In this document: piece after piece, positions 10,199 through 19,788 of the stretch | Numbering within the stretch: position 1 is the stretch's first letter | Layout: each line of letters begins with the position of its first letter | Translations under genes and position numbers: made by a program | Assembly (NCBI GenBank): GCA_016869735.1 | Contig: VGDL01000002.1 | Location: 1 to 64,000 of the forward strand | DNA length: 64,000 nt | Reading direction: 5' to 3' | Source: Alphaproteobacteria bacterium | GTDB taxonomy: Bacteria > Pseudomonadota > Alphaproteobacteria > Acetobacterales > Acetobacteraceae | Notes under the pieces: model-generated | What the model saw: only the letters and a program-made list of their open reading frames with translations | Databases searched by the model: none | Told to the model about the DNA's origin: nothing

Positions 10199-11974
10199 AT
10201 GTCCGCCGCCCCCATCACCGCCCCGCGCCCGGCCATTCGCCTGCTGCCGGAAACCACCGCGAACCGCATCGCGGCCGGTGAGGTGGTGGAACGCCCGGCC
10301 GCGGCCCTCAAGGAGATCGTCGAAAACGCCTTGGATGCCGGGGCCAGGCGCATCGCCGTGACCCTCGAAGGCGGCGGGATGGACCGCATGCTTGTCGAAG
10401 ATGACGGCATCGGCATGGGGCCGGATGATCTGGCGCTGGCCGTGGAACGGCACGCCACGTCCAAATTGCCGGAAGAAGCGACGCTGTTCCGCATCGCGAC
10501 CCTGGGCTTCCGGGGGGAGGCTTTGCCTTCCATCGGCGCGGTGGCGCGGTTGGCCATCACGTCTTGCCCGCAAGGTGGCACCGCGCATCGGATCAGCGTG
10601 GAAGGCGGCGCGAAGGGCGATGTCACGCCGGCTTCCGGCGCGCCGGGCACACGGGTTGAGGTGCGGGATCTGTTCTTTGCCACCCCGGCGCGGCGGAAAT
10701 TCCTAAAGCATCCCCGCACCGAGGCCGAACATGCCGTGGAAGTGGTGCGCCGCCTGGCGCTGGCCTGGCCGGAGGTGGCGTTTCGTGTGGAAAGCGATGG
10801 GCGGGAACTCCTGTCCCTGCCCGCCACGGATCAGAATGACCGCATCAGGCAGGTGCTGGGCGCGGATTTTGCCGCCGCTTGCGTGCCGGTGGAAGCGGTT
10901 TCCGAGAGGCTCGATATCAGCGGGCTTGCCGCCCTGCCATCGCATCACCGGCCTACCACGCTCGGCCAGCATCTGGTGGTGAACCGCCGCCCGGTGCGTG
11001 ACCCGCTGCTGCGCGTGGCCTTGCGCGTGGCCTATCGCGATGTGATCCCGCAGGGGCGCCACCCCGTCGCCGCGCTATTCCTGCAAGTGCCGCCGGAGAC
11101 CGTGGATGTGAATGTGCATCCGATGAAGACCGAGCTTCGCTTTCGTGACGGCGAAGCGGTGCGGGGGGCCATGATCTCCGCCTTGCGTAAGGCGTTGGCG
11201 ATTGGGGCCGGGACGGTGGTGGCGGTGCCCTCGCTGGCTGGTGCGGCGCCCGTGACCGGCTTCAGCGAAGCCTTGCCCGTTTTGCCCCAATCCATGCCGC
11301 GCCCGCCGGGGCTGCCGCAGCCGCGACTGCCCTTGGGCTTTCGCCCGCCGAGCCTGCCGCCGCCGCCGGCTGCCACGCCGATGGATGCCGCGCATCCCCT
11401 GGGCCGTGCCGTGGCGCAGATACTGGACACCTATATCATTGCCGAAGCGTCGGATGGTTCGCTGGTGCTGGTAGATCAGCACGCCGCGCATGAACGCCTG
11501 ACGCATGAGGCACTCAGCGCGCAGCTGCTTGAAGGCGGCGTGCGCGCCCAGCCTTTGCTGGTGCCGGCGGTGGTGGATATGCCGCCTGCCGATGCTGCGC
11601 GCCTGCTGGGCGCGGCGGAAGCCTTGGCGCGGCTGGGGCTGGAAATTGAGGGCTTTGGCGCCGGCGCGGTGCTGGTGCGAAGCCTGCCGGCCTTGCTCGG
11701 CGCCGCCGATCCCGCGCCGCTGCTGCGCGACATGGCCGAGGAATTGGCTGAAGACGCTGAAAGTATCGCCCTGGAACGCAAGCTGGATGCGGCGATTGCC
11801 AGGCTTGCCTGCCATGGAAGTATTCGTGCCGGGCGCAGGCTTAATGCCGCCGAGATGGATGCGCTGCTGCGCCAGATGGAAGCGACCCCGCGCGCTGCGA
11901 CCTGCAGCCATGGCAGGCCCACGGTGTTGAAGCTGGATGCGGCGGCTTTGGAGCGCATGTTTGGGCGGCGGTAG
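10199..11974 (+). CDS. mutL: DNA mismatch repair protein MutL (endonuclease-type)
   Basis: IRLLPETTANRIAAGEVVERPAAALKEIVENALDAGA, GFRGEALPSI, C-terminal DQHAAHERLTHE matching DQHA(X)2E(X)4E. Confidence 0.97.
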   Translation: MSAAPITAPRPAIRLLPETTANRIAAGEVVERPAAALKEIVENALDAGARRIAVTLEGGGMDRMLVEDDGIGMGPDDLALAVERHATSKLPEEATLFRIATLGFRGEALPSIGAVARLAITSCPQGGTAHRISVEGGAKGDVTPASGAPGTRVEVRDLFFATPARRKFLKHPRTEAEHAVEVVRRLALAWPEVAFRVESDGRELLSLPATDQNDRIRQVLGADFAAACVPVEAVSERLDISGLAALPSHHRPTTLGQHLVVNRRPVRDPLLRVALRVAYRDVIPQGRHPVAALFLQVPPETVDVNVHPMKTELRFRDGEAVRGAMISALRKALAIGAGTVVAVPSLAGAAPVTGFSEALPVLPQSMPRPPGLPQPRLPLGFRPPSLPPPPAATPMDAAHPLGRAVAQILDTYIIAEASDGSLVLVDQHAAHERLTHEALSAQLLEGGVRAQPLLVPAVVDMPPADAARLLGAAEALARLGLEIEGFGAGAVLVRSLPALLGAADPAPLLRDMAEELAEDAESIALERKLDAAIARLACHGSIRAGRRLNAAEMDALLRQMEATPRAATCSHGRPTVLKLDAAALERMFGRR

Positions 11975-12009
11975 TCAATAGGAATAGTTTAACGTGAAAC
12001 GCTGGCGCC

Positions 12010-12936
12010 TTACCCTCCATAAGCCAGCACCGCCGCCGCCAAATCCTCCCCGGCCCAGCCCACGGATTTGAAGGCAGTGATCTGATCAGCACTTTGCCGG
12101 CCAGGATGGGTGCCGCGGCAAAGCTCGGCCAAATCCGCCACCACATGGGCTTCCGTTATCGCGCCTTCCGCGATCGCCTGCACCACATCGCCGGCCTCGG
12201 CCAGCCCGCCGGCGCGGGTATCCACCACCAAAAGGGCACGTTGCAGCGCCAGCGCATCGGCTTCGCGCATATCGGGACGATAGGCGCCCACCAAATCCAG
12301 ATGCACCCCCGGCTTCAGCGCCGCGCCGGGGATCAGGGGTTCGGTCGCCAGCGTGGCGGCGCTGATGATATCGGCGCCGGCGAAATCCGGCGTTACAACC
12401 GCCCGCGCCGGCATTCCATGCGCGGCAAGCTGCCCGGCCAGGCGCGCGGCGTTTTCGCCCTTGCGCGACCAGATCGCGATATCCTTGATCGGAAAACAGG
12501 CAGCGTAAGCCTCCGCCAGGGCATGGGCGACCTTGCCGCTGCCCAGCAGCAGCAGCCGCGAACTCTCGGGCCGGGCCAAATAACGCGCCGCCAAAACGCT
12601 CGCCGCCGCCGTGCGCCGATCCGTCAATTCGCCGCCATCCAGCATGGCAAGCGGTGCCCCGGTGGTGGCATCTGAGAGCAAATAGCTGGCATGAACTGCG
12701 GGCAGGCCGCGCCCATCATTGCCCGGCGCGACATGGACAATCTTGACGCCGTAATGCCCGCCGGCGCGCCAGGCCGGCATCAAGAGCAGGGTGTTTTGCG
12801 CGCCCGCGCCATCCGGCCAGCCATGGCGGTGGCGCAGCGGCGCTTCGCAGCCTTGCCGAAACATCTCGGCCAGGGCTTCGATCAGCCTATCCCAGGGCAG
12901 CGCCGCCCGGATTGCCGCCTTGTCCATTTGCCGCAT
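12010..12936 (-). CDS. Ornithine cyclodeaminase / mu-crystallin family protein
   Basis: GVKIVHVAPGNDGRGLPAVHASYLLSDATTGAPLAMLDGGELTDRRTAAASVLAARYLA...LLLLGSGKVAHALAEAYAA. Confidence 0.92.
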   Translation of the reverse strand: MRQMDKAAIRAALPWDRLIEALAEMFRQGCEAPLRHRHGWPDGAGAQNTLLLMPAWRAGGHYGVKIVHVAPGNDGRGLPAVHASYLLSDATTGAPLAMLDGGELTDRRTAAASVLAARYLARPESSRLLLLGSGKVAHALAEAYAACFPIKDIAIWSRKGENAARLAGQLAAHGMPARAVVTPDFAGADIISAATLATEPLIPGAALKPGVHLDLVGAYRPDMREADALALQRALLVVDTRAGGLAEAGDVVQAIAEGAITEAHVVADLAELCRGTHPGRQSADQITAFKSVGWAGEDLAAAVLAYGG

Positions 12937-13241
12937 GCTGCTGCCTCCGCGATTCCTGGCTTGGGTGTGGCATTGCCACGCCGGGAAGGGAAGCGGTGGC
13001 GCGGGAATTGCTGAGCCTGCGGGATGACACAGCCAGCCCCTGCCGGAGAACCGCGCTTGATCAAGCCGTTAGGCGCTGTTCTGCCCAGGCCAAGGCAAGG
13101 CAGGCCAGATGGGCCTGGGCACGGTGCTTGCGGGAATGCCCTGCTATCCGGTAACGCAGTGCTCACCGAAGCAGCAACCACGACGTTGCAGAGGAACTAT
13201 CCCGCCCCCAGGGCCGGGCAAGAATGCAGGAGAGGCGCATA

Positions 13242-14444
13242 ATGTCAGAAACAACGAGCGACCCGCGCTATAAGCGGCGCCCGCCCAAACGCCCGCTCCG
13301 GCTTTCCTGGTCGGATGAACGGGTGCGCGGCATTTTCTGGCAAATTGTGGTCGTCGCCCTTGTTGGCAGCGTGATCTATTGGCTCTGGAGCAATACATCC
13401 CACAATCTGGCGGTGCGGCGCATTGCGACCGGCTTCGGCTTCCTGGACCGCGAGGCAGGCTTGCCAATCGCCGAAAGCCTGATCCCCTATGATCCCACCA
13501 ATACCTATGCCCGCGCGTTGCTGGTGGGGGTGCTGAATACCCTGAAGGTGGCCGTAATTGGCGTGGTGCTGGCAACAATCCTGGGCACCGCCATCGGCAT
13601 TGCGCGGCTTTCCAAGAATTTCCTGCTGTCGCGCATTGCCGGCGCCTATATCGAGATCATTCGCGATCTGCCGCTGCTGCTGCAATTGCTGTTCTGGTAC
13701 ACCGTCATGCAGGGCCTGCCCGGGCCGCGCCAGGCGCTGCGCCCGATGGAAGGCGTGGTGCTGTCCAATCGCGGGCTTAAGCTGCCGGCGCTGGTGTGGG
13801 AAAACGCGCATACGGCGGCGCTGGTCGTGTTTCTACTCGGCATTGTCGCAACCTGGGTTTATGCGCGCATGGCACGCGCCAAACAGATGGCGGATGGCCA
13901 GCCGCGCAAGGTTTGGGCCACCGCGCTCGGCTTGATGCTGGCGCTGCCCATTGTTGTTTGGTGGGGCCTTGGTGCCCCGTGGGAGATTGAATATCCCGTG
14001 CTGCGCGGCTTCAATTTCCGTGGCGGCATGAATATCAGCCCCGAATATTTTGCCCTGCTGATCGGGCTTGTTACCTATACCGCGGGCTTCATCGCGGAAG
14101 TGGTGCGCGCCGGCATCATGTCGGTCAATCACGGGCAATGGGAAGCGGCGCAGGCGCTTGGCCTTAGGCATGGTTCGGTGCTGCGCCTGATTGTCATGCC
14201 GCAGGCGCTGCGCGTCATCATCCCGCCCATGACATCAAATTACTTGAACCTGACCAAGAATTCTTCGCTCGCGGTGGCGATTGGCTATCAGGATATTGTC
14301 TCCATCGCCAATACCACGCTGAACCAAACCGGGCAGGCAATTGAAGGCATTGCCATCATCATGGCGGTCTATCTGACGATCAGCCTTTCGATCAGCCTAT
14401 TCATGAATTGGTATAATGCGCGCATCGCGCTGGTTGAAAGGTAA
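13242..14444 (+). CDS. aapQ: General L-amino-acid ABC transporter permease AapQ-like
   Basis: Long N-terminal domain plus GVLNTLKVAVIGVVLATILGTAIGIARLSKN and EAAQALGLRHGSVLRLIVMPQALRVIIPPMTSNYLNLTKNSSLAVAIGYQDIV. ATG at 13242. Confidence 0.92.
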   Translation: MSETTSDPRYKRRPPKRPLRLSWSDERVRGIFWQIVVVALVGSVIYWLWSNTSHNLAVRRIATGFGFLDREAGLPIAESLIPYDPTNTYARALLVGVLNTLKVAVIGVVLATILGTAIGIARLSKNFLLSRIAGAYIEIIRDLPLLLQLLFWYTVMQGLPGPRQALRPMEGVVLSNRGLKLPALVWENAHTAALVVFLLGIVATWVYARMARAKQMADGQPRKVWATALGLMLALPIVVWWGLGAPWEIEYPVLRGFNFRGGMNISPEYFALLIGLVTYTAGFIAEVVRAGIMSVNHGQWEAAQALGLRHGSVLRLIVMPQALRVIIPPMTSNYLNLTKNSSLAVAIGYQDIVSIANTTLNQTGQAIEGIAIIMAVYLTISLSISLFMNWYNARIALVER

Positions 14445-14455
14445 GGGGGCCAGCC

Positions 14456-15577
14456 ATGAGCGACGCAAGCATTTCCACGGGGCCCCGCAAGCCGCCGATC
14501 ACGGCGGTGGGGCCCATTGCCTGGGCCAAGACCAATCTGTTTTCCGGTTGGCTTTCAACGGCGGTGACGTTGGCGCTTGGCTATTTGCTGATCAAGGCTG
14601 CACTGTCCTTTGTTGATTGGGCCTTCATCAATGCCATCTGGTCGGTGCCTTCCAATGCGCAGGGGCCGCAGACGCAAATCTGCCGCGATATGCAGGGTTC
14701 CGGCGCCTGCTGGGCGGTGATTGGTGAAAAGCACCGCTTCATGCTGTTTGGCACCTATCCTTATGAGGAACATTGGCGCCCGGCCCTGGCCTGCGTTTTG
14801 TTCGTGGTGCTCTACATCATCTCGGCCATCCGGCGCTTCTGGCGCTGGGAATTGGCCTTGGTTTGGATCGGCATGCTGACTGCCATTGGCATGCTGATGT
14901 GGGGTGGCATTTTCGGCCTTTCCTATGTGCCGCAGGAACGCTGGGGCGGCTTGCCGATTACGCTGATCCTGGCGACTTTCGGGCTGGCCTTTGCCTTTCC
15001 GCTGTCGATCCTGGTCGCCCTTGGCCGGCGTTCATCCCTGCCGGCGATCAAGGTTTTGTGTGTGCTTTACGTGGAATTGATCCGCGGCGTGCCGCTGATC
15101 AGCCTGCTGTTCATGGCAAGCGTCATGTTTCCGCTTTTCCTGCCGGAAGGCATGAATATTGATAAGCTGCTCCGCGCACAGATTGCCATCATCCTTTTCG
15201 CCGGCGCTTATTTGGCGGAAGTGGTGCGCGGCGGGCTGCAGGCGCTGCCCAAGGGCCAATATGAAGCGGCCGATGCCATGGGGCTTTCCTTTTGGCAAAA
15301 GACCGGGCTGATCATCCTGCCCCAGGCGCTGCGCATGGTGATCCCGCCCTTGGTGAATACCTTCATCGGCTTCTTCAAGGATACGTCGCTCGTGCTGATC
15401 ATCGGCATCTTCGATCTGCTGACGGCTGGCAAGACCGCGATTGTGGAACCCGCCTGGCAGGGCTTTGGTGTTGAGGTCTATGTCTTTATCGGCAGTATCT
15501 ACCTTATCTTTTGCTATGCCATGTCAAAATACAGCCGCGGGTTGGAGGCGGAGCTGAACCGCCATCGCCACCGCTGA
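14456..15577 (+). CDS. aapM: General L-amino-acid ABC transporter permease AapM-like
   Basis: [53 protein letters not shown]; directly after aapQ. Confidence 0.92.
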   Translation: MSDASISTGPRKPPITAVGPIAWAKTNLFSGWLSTAVTLALGYLLIKAALSFVDWAFINAIWSVPSNAQGPQTQICRDMQGSGACWAVIGEKHRFMLFGTYPYEEHWRPALACVLFVVLYIISAIRRFWRWELALVWIGMLTAIGMLMWGGIFGLSYVPQERWGGLPITLILATFGLAFAFPLSILVALGRRSSLPAIKVLCVLYVELIRGVPLISLLFMASVMFPLFLPEGMNIDKLLRAQIAIILFAGAYLAEVVRGGLQALPKGQYEAADAMGLSFWQKTGLIILPQALRMVIPPLVNTFIGFFKDTSLVLIIGIFDLLTAGKTAIVEPAWQGFGVEVYVFIGSIYLIFCYAMSKYSRGLEAELNRHRHR

Positions 15578-15597
15578 GCCTTTGGGAACACAGAAAC

Positions 15598-16389
15598 ATG
15601 AGCGCTTCCGCTGATCTTGCCCAAATCGCTTCCGCCGCCAAGGCAGATGCGCCCCCCGCCATTGAATTGGCCGGCGTCAATAAATGGTTCGGCGCGCTGC
15701 ATGTGCTGCGCGATGTGAACCTTGCCGTGGCACCGGGTGAACGCGTTGTGGTTTGCGGGCCTTCGGGGTCCGGCAAATCCACCATGATCCGCTGCATCAA
15801 CCGGCTTGAAATGCACCAGGAAGGCCGCATTGCGGTCGAAGGGATCGAACTTTCCGATGATGTGCGCGCGCTGGATGCGATCCGGCGCGAAGTTGGCATG
15901 GTGTTCCAGTCCTTCAATCTTTTCCCGCATCTGACAGTGCTGGAAAACTGCACCCTGGCGCCCATCTGGGTGCGGCGCATGCCGAAGAAGGATGCGGAAG
16001 AATTGGCGATGGAATTGCTCGCCCGCGTCAAAATCCCTGAACAGGCCAAGAAATATCCGGGCCAGCTTTCCGGTGGGCAGCAGCAGCGCGTGGCGATTGC
16101 GCGCGCCCTTTGCATGCGCCCCAAGATCATGTTGTTCGACGAGCCGACCTCAGCGCTCGATCCCGAAATGATCAAGGAAGTGCTGGATGTGATGGTGGAA
16201 TTGGCCGGCACGGGCATGACCATGATGGTGGTGACCCATGAAATGGGCTTTGCCCGGCAGGTCGCCGACCGCGTGGTGTTTATGGATCAAGGTGAGGTGG
16301 TTGAAGTCGGCACCCCCGATCAGGTCTTCAATGCACCAAAGACCGACCGGCTCAAGCTATTCCTGAGCCAGATCCTGCGCGGGCATTGA
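15598..16389 (+). CDS. aapP: Amino-acid ABC transporter ATP-binding protein AapP-like
   Basis: Walker [10 protein letters not shown], signature [15 protein letters not shown], Walker [17 protein letters not shown] at 15598. Confidence 0.95.
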   Translation: MSASADLAQIASAAKADAPPAIELAGVNKWFGALHVLRDVNLAVAPGERVVVCGPSGSGKSTMIRCINRLEMHQEGRIAVEGIELSDDVRALDAIRREVGMVFQSFNLFPHLTVLENCTLAPIWVRRMPKKDAEELAMELLARVKIPEQAKKYPGQLSGGQQQRVAIARALCMRPKIMLFDEPTSALDPEMIKEVLDVMVELAGTGMTMMVVTHEMGFARQVADRVVFMDQGEVVEVGTPDQVFNAPKTDRLKLFLSQILRGH

Positions 16390-16400
16390 ATGCCCGCCAT

Positions 16401-16437
16401 GCGCGGGATGCGGGGCAAAGCTCTTGCATCCCCGCGC
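16401..16437 (+). terminator. Hairpin between aapP and kup (terminator/attenuator-like, no U-tract)
   Basis: GCGCGGGATGC-(14 nt)-GCATCCCCGCGC: 11 bp stem with one bulge. A second small hairpin GGGCAT-TGA-ATGCCC (16381-16395) encloses the aapP stop codon. Confidence 0.4.
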
Positions 16438-16459
16438 TGAAGGCGCAGAGTTCGTTACC

Positions 16460-18343
16460 ATGAGCACTCCCGCCGCTTCAGACCGCGCTACACCGTCGCT
16501 CGCCCTGATTTTGGGCGTGCTGGGTGTTGTCTATGGCGATATAGGTACATCGCCGCTCTATGCCATGCGCGCCGCTGCCAGCCATTTTGAGGATGGCGGC
16601 GTGGAAGCGTGGGAAGTGCTGGGCCTGCTCAGCCTAATTATCTGGTCGCTCATCCTGACGGTGACGGTGAAATATGTGGCGTTCGTGCTGCGTGCCGATA
16701 ATAGGGGTGAAGGCGGCATATTGGCGCTGATGGCGCTCGCGCAGCGCAGCGTCGAAAATGCGCGGCTGCGCTGGGCTTTGGCGCTGATTGGCATCGCCGG
16801 GGCCTGCCTGTTTTTTGGTGATGGCATCATCACGCCGGCGATTTCGGTGTTGTCGGCGGTGGAGGGGCTCAAGGTTGTCTCACCGCATCTGGAAAAGGCG
16901 GTATTGCCGATTTCAGTCGTGATCCTTCTCGCGCTGTTTTTGGTGCAATATCGCGGCACTGCCAAAATGGGGGCGATCTTCGGCCCCATTTGCGCTGCCT
17001 GGTTTTTCGTCTTGGGGCTGCTGGGGCTTTGGGAAGTGCTGCATAATCCGGGCGTGTTGGCAGCCATTTCGCCCCATTGGGCCGTTTCCTTCTGTGTTCA
17101 CTACAAGCTTATGGCCTTCATCGCCTTCGGATCGGTTGTGCTGGCGGTGACCGGGGCCGAAGCGCTTTACGCCGATATGGGGCATTTCGGGCGCCGGCCC
17201 ATTCGCTGGGCATGGCTCGTGATTGTGCTGCCGGCGCTGGTGCTGAATTATCTTGGCCAAGGCGCGCTTTTGCTGCGCGATCCGGCCGCACTCGAAAATC
17301 CATTCTTTCTGCTGGCGCCCGAATGGTTCCGCCTGCCCTTGGTGTTTCTGGCAACGGCGGCCACCATTATCGCCAGCCAGGCGATGATTTCCGGCGCCTA
17401 TACCATTGCGCGGCAATGTGTGCAGCTTGGCTTCCTGCCCCGGCTTCTGGTGCGCCACACGAGTGAGACGGAAGAAGGCCAGATTTATATGCCGCAGGTG
17501 AATTTTGCGCTCCTGATCGGTGTGCTGATTCTGGTGGTGACCTTCCGCGATTCCGAAAGGCTCGCGGCGGCTTACGGCATTGCGGTGACAGGCACCTTTG
17601 TTTGCACATCCTGCCTTGCCATGGTTGTGTTTCATCGCAAATTCGGCTGGCCTTTGCTTGGCATGCTTGGCGTTTTCCTGCCGTTGCTGGCGCTTGATCT
17701 CGCGTTTTTCCTCTCCAACGTGCTGAAAATCCCCGAAGGTGGCTATGTGCCGCTGGTGCTGGGGGTGGTGCTTTTTGTCATCATGCTGACCTGGCATCGC
17801 GGGCGGGAATTGCTGTTTGCCCGCATCCGCCAGGATGGGCTGCCGCTGAAATCTTTCATCGCCCGCCTGCCGCAATCGCGCACCGTGCGCGTGCCGGGGA
17901 CCGCGGTATTCATGACCAGCCAGGCAGAATTCCTGCCCGGCGCGCTGCTGCATAATTTGAAGCACAACAAGGTTCTGCATGAACGCGTGCTGTTTGTGAC
18001 TGTCACGAATGAGGATGTGCCGCAAATGGGTGCTGATCGGCGCCGGTCGGTCGAGGAATTGGCGCCGAATATCCATCGCGTTTCCCTGCACTACGGCTTC
18101 CAGGAAAGCCCCAATATCCCGCGTGAGCTTGAAGCCCTGGCCGAATTCGGCATCCCTTATGAGCCGATGCAGACCTCCTATTTCCTGGGGCGGGAGACGG
18201 TGGTGGCAGCCGCCGTGCCGAAAATGTCGCGCTGGCGGCAATGGCTGTTTGTGGTGCTCAGCCGCAATTCGCTGCCGGCCACCGAGTTTTTCCGCATTCC
18301 ATCGGACCGCGTGGTGGAATTGGGCGTGAAGGTCGCGATCTGA
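16460..18343 (+). CDS. kup: KUP/HAK/KT potassium uptake protein
   Basis: [22 protein letters not shown]...[19 protein letters not shown]...[23 protein letters not shown] at 16460. Confidence 0.96.
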   Translation: MSTPAASDRATPSLALILGVLGVVYGDIGTSPLYAMRAAASHFEDGGVEAWEVLGLLSLIIWSLILTVTVKYVAFVLRADNRGEGGILALMALAQRSVENARLRWALALIGIAGACLFFGDGIITPAISVLSAVEGLKVVSPHLEKAVLPISVVILLALFLVQYRGTAKMGAIFGPICAAWFFVLGLLGLWEVLHNPGVLAAISPHWAVSFCVHYKLMAFIAFGSVVLAVTGAEALYADMGHFGRRPIRWAWLVIVLPALVLNYLGQGALLLRDPAALENPFFLLAPEWFRLPLVFLATAATIIASQAMISGAYTIARQCVQLGFLPRLLVRHTSETEEGQIYMPQVNFALLIGVLILVVTFRDSERLAAAYGIAVTGTFVCTSCLAMVVFHRKFGWPLLGMLGVFLPLLALDLAFFLSNVLKIPEGGYVPLVLGVVLFVIMLTWHRGRELLFARIRQDGLPLKSFIARLPQSRTVRVPGTAVFMTSQAEFLPGALLHNLKHNKVLHERVLFVTVTNEDVPQMGADRRRSVEELAPNIHRVSLHYGFQESPNIPRELEALAEFGIPYEPMQTSYFLGRETVVAAAVPKMSRWRQWLFVVLSRNSLPATEFFRIPSDRVVELGVKVAI

Positions 18344-18404
18344 AAAGTGATTGGGGCTTCGCCCGCCCCTGCCCATTTACTGGCCTGGAAAGCAGGAGGT
18401 GTGC

Positions 18405-18782
18405 ATGGACACCAAGTTGGTGACACTCTCTCTGGTCGCGGGGCCGGGTTTCCCCACAGGCTGCGTTGATCACCGCTATGAAATTGAACTCGCCCTGGAT
18501 GCGGCGGGACACCCGGATGCGAAGGCATGGGCAGAAGACCCGGCCCCTTGGCGCGCGCGGCGCCATCGCCCGGATGCGCCGCCTGAACAGGGTGATGTGC
18601 AATATGATGGTGATAATGGCTGGTTCATTCGCTTCAGCGGCAGCCTGGCCGAGCGCCTTGACGCGCCTGAAGCGCATTTCGATCCTGGCAGCAGCCCCAT
18701 CCGACCGGGCGAGCATGTGACGATCACGGAACCCGATGGCGGGGTTTATGATTACCGCATTGTTGGCGTGGGGGCGCTTTGA
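18405..18782 (+). CDS. Hypothetical protein
   Basis: 125 aa ORF from ATG 18405 (MDTKLVTLSLVAGPGFPTGCVDHRYEIELALD...) preceded by AGGAGG; no family recognised. Confidence 0.65.
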   Translation: MDTKLVTLSLVAGPGFPTGCVDHRYEIELALDAAGHPDAKAWAEDPAPWRARRHRPDAPPEQGDVQYDGDNGWFIRFSGSLAERLDAPEAHFDPGSSPIRPGEHVTITEPDGGVYDYRIVGVGAL

Positions 18783-18958
18783 TCGGGACCTAAATCAAGC
18801 CGCATCACCCCAAGGCATCACACGCATAAGGCAGCGGATGCGCTGCATGGCGCAGTGCTTGGCCACTATTTCTTGATCTTTCTCAATACTGCTTCCAGGC
18901 CCCGTTCCATAATGCCTTGGGTTGAGTATTCGCGGGGCAACCCATTGGGGGATGTGTA

Positions 18959-19600
18959 ATGGCCGAAATTGACCACCTTGTGATTGGTGCTGGAACGCTC
19001 GAAGCCGGCGCTGCCTATCTGGAACGCCATTTGGGGGTGCTGCCCGTGGCTGGGGGCGCCCATCCGGGGGTGGGCACGCATAATATGCTGCTGGGTCTTG
19101 GCCCCAGCCACTATATCGAAATCCTCGCCCCTGATCCCGCGCAGGCAAGCCCCGCGCATCCCCGCCCCTTTGATTTGGATGACCCATCGCTGAAGCTGGC
19201 GCTGGAAGCGGAGCCGCAATTGATTGCCTATGTCGCGGCGACCCCGGCGATTGAGGCGGTGGTGGCGCGGCTTGGTGCTTCTCATGCGGGGGAGGTGCGC
19301 GCCATGCGCCGTGGTGCGCTTTCATGGCGGATGGCGGCTCCGCCGCAGCGGCAAGATATGGGCAATCTGATCCCGCCGCTTATCCAATGGGAAGGGGTGC
19401 GCGCCGCCGCGCAAATCCCCGATTCGGGTTGGCGGCTAACCGGCCTTGAAGCCCAACACCCGGATATGGATGCGCTGCGTGAAGCGATTGCGGCGCGCGG
19501 CTTGACCGAGGCGGTCACGCTGCGCCAAAGCCCAAGCCCGCGCCTGGTCGCCCATTTGCGCCATGCCGATGGCCGAGAGGCCGTGCTGGCCAGCGCCTGA
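18959..19600 (+). CDS. VOC superfamily / glyoxalase-like domain protein
   Basis: EIDHLVIGAGTLEAGAAYLERHLGVLPVAGGAHPGVGTHNMLLGLGPSHYIEILAPDP. Confidence 0.85.
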   Translation: MAEIDHLVIGAGTLEAGAAYLERHLGVLPVAGGAHPGVGTHNMLLGLGPSHYIEILAPDPAQASPAHPRPFDLDDPSLKLALEAEPQLIAYVAATPAIEAVVARLGASHAGEVRAMRRGALSWRMAAPPQRQDMGNLIPPLIQWEGVRAAAQIPDSGWRLTGLEAQHPDMDALREAIAARGLTEAVTLRQSPSPRLVAHLRHADGREAVLASA

Positions 19601-19788
19601 GGAACATCGCCTAGCTGCTTCATCACACTATCTTTCCGCGTGAATTGGGGACATATTTCCCGCATGGGAAGAATCCTCTGCTCGGTTCACTACCGGCAAT
19701 CCGCTTGCCAGCCTTCGCTACCTTTGCCGCCTTCGGCAAGGGCGCTTCTGCCCTGGCGCACCGCCCCCTGTGGAGGAGTTTTCCTGGC

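Noticed and set aside
16913-18376. 487-aa minus-strand ORF antisense to kup
   Set aside because: His/Gln/Arg-rich composition typical of a shadow frame in GC-rich coding DNA; kup is unambiguous on the plus strand.
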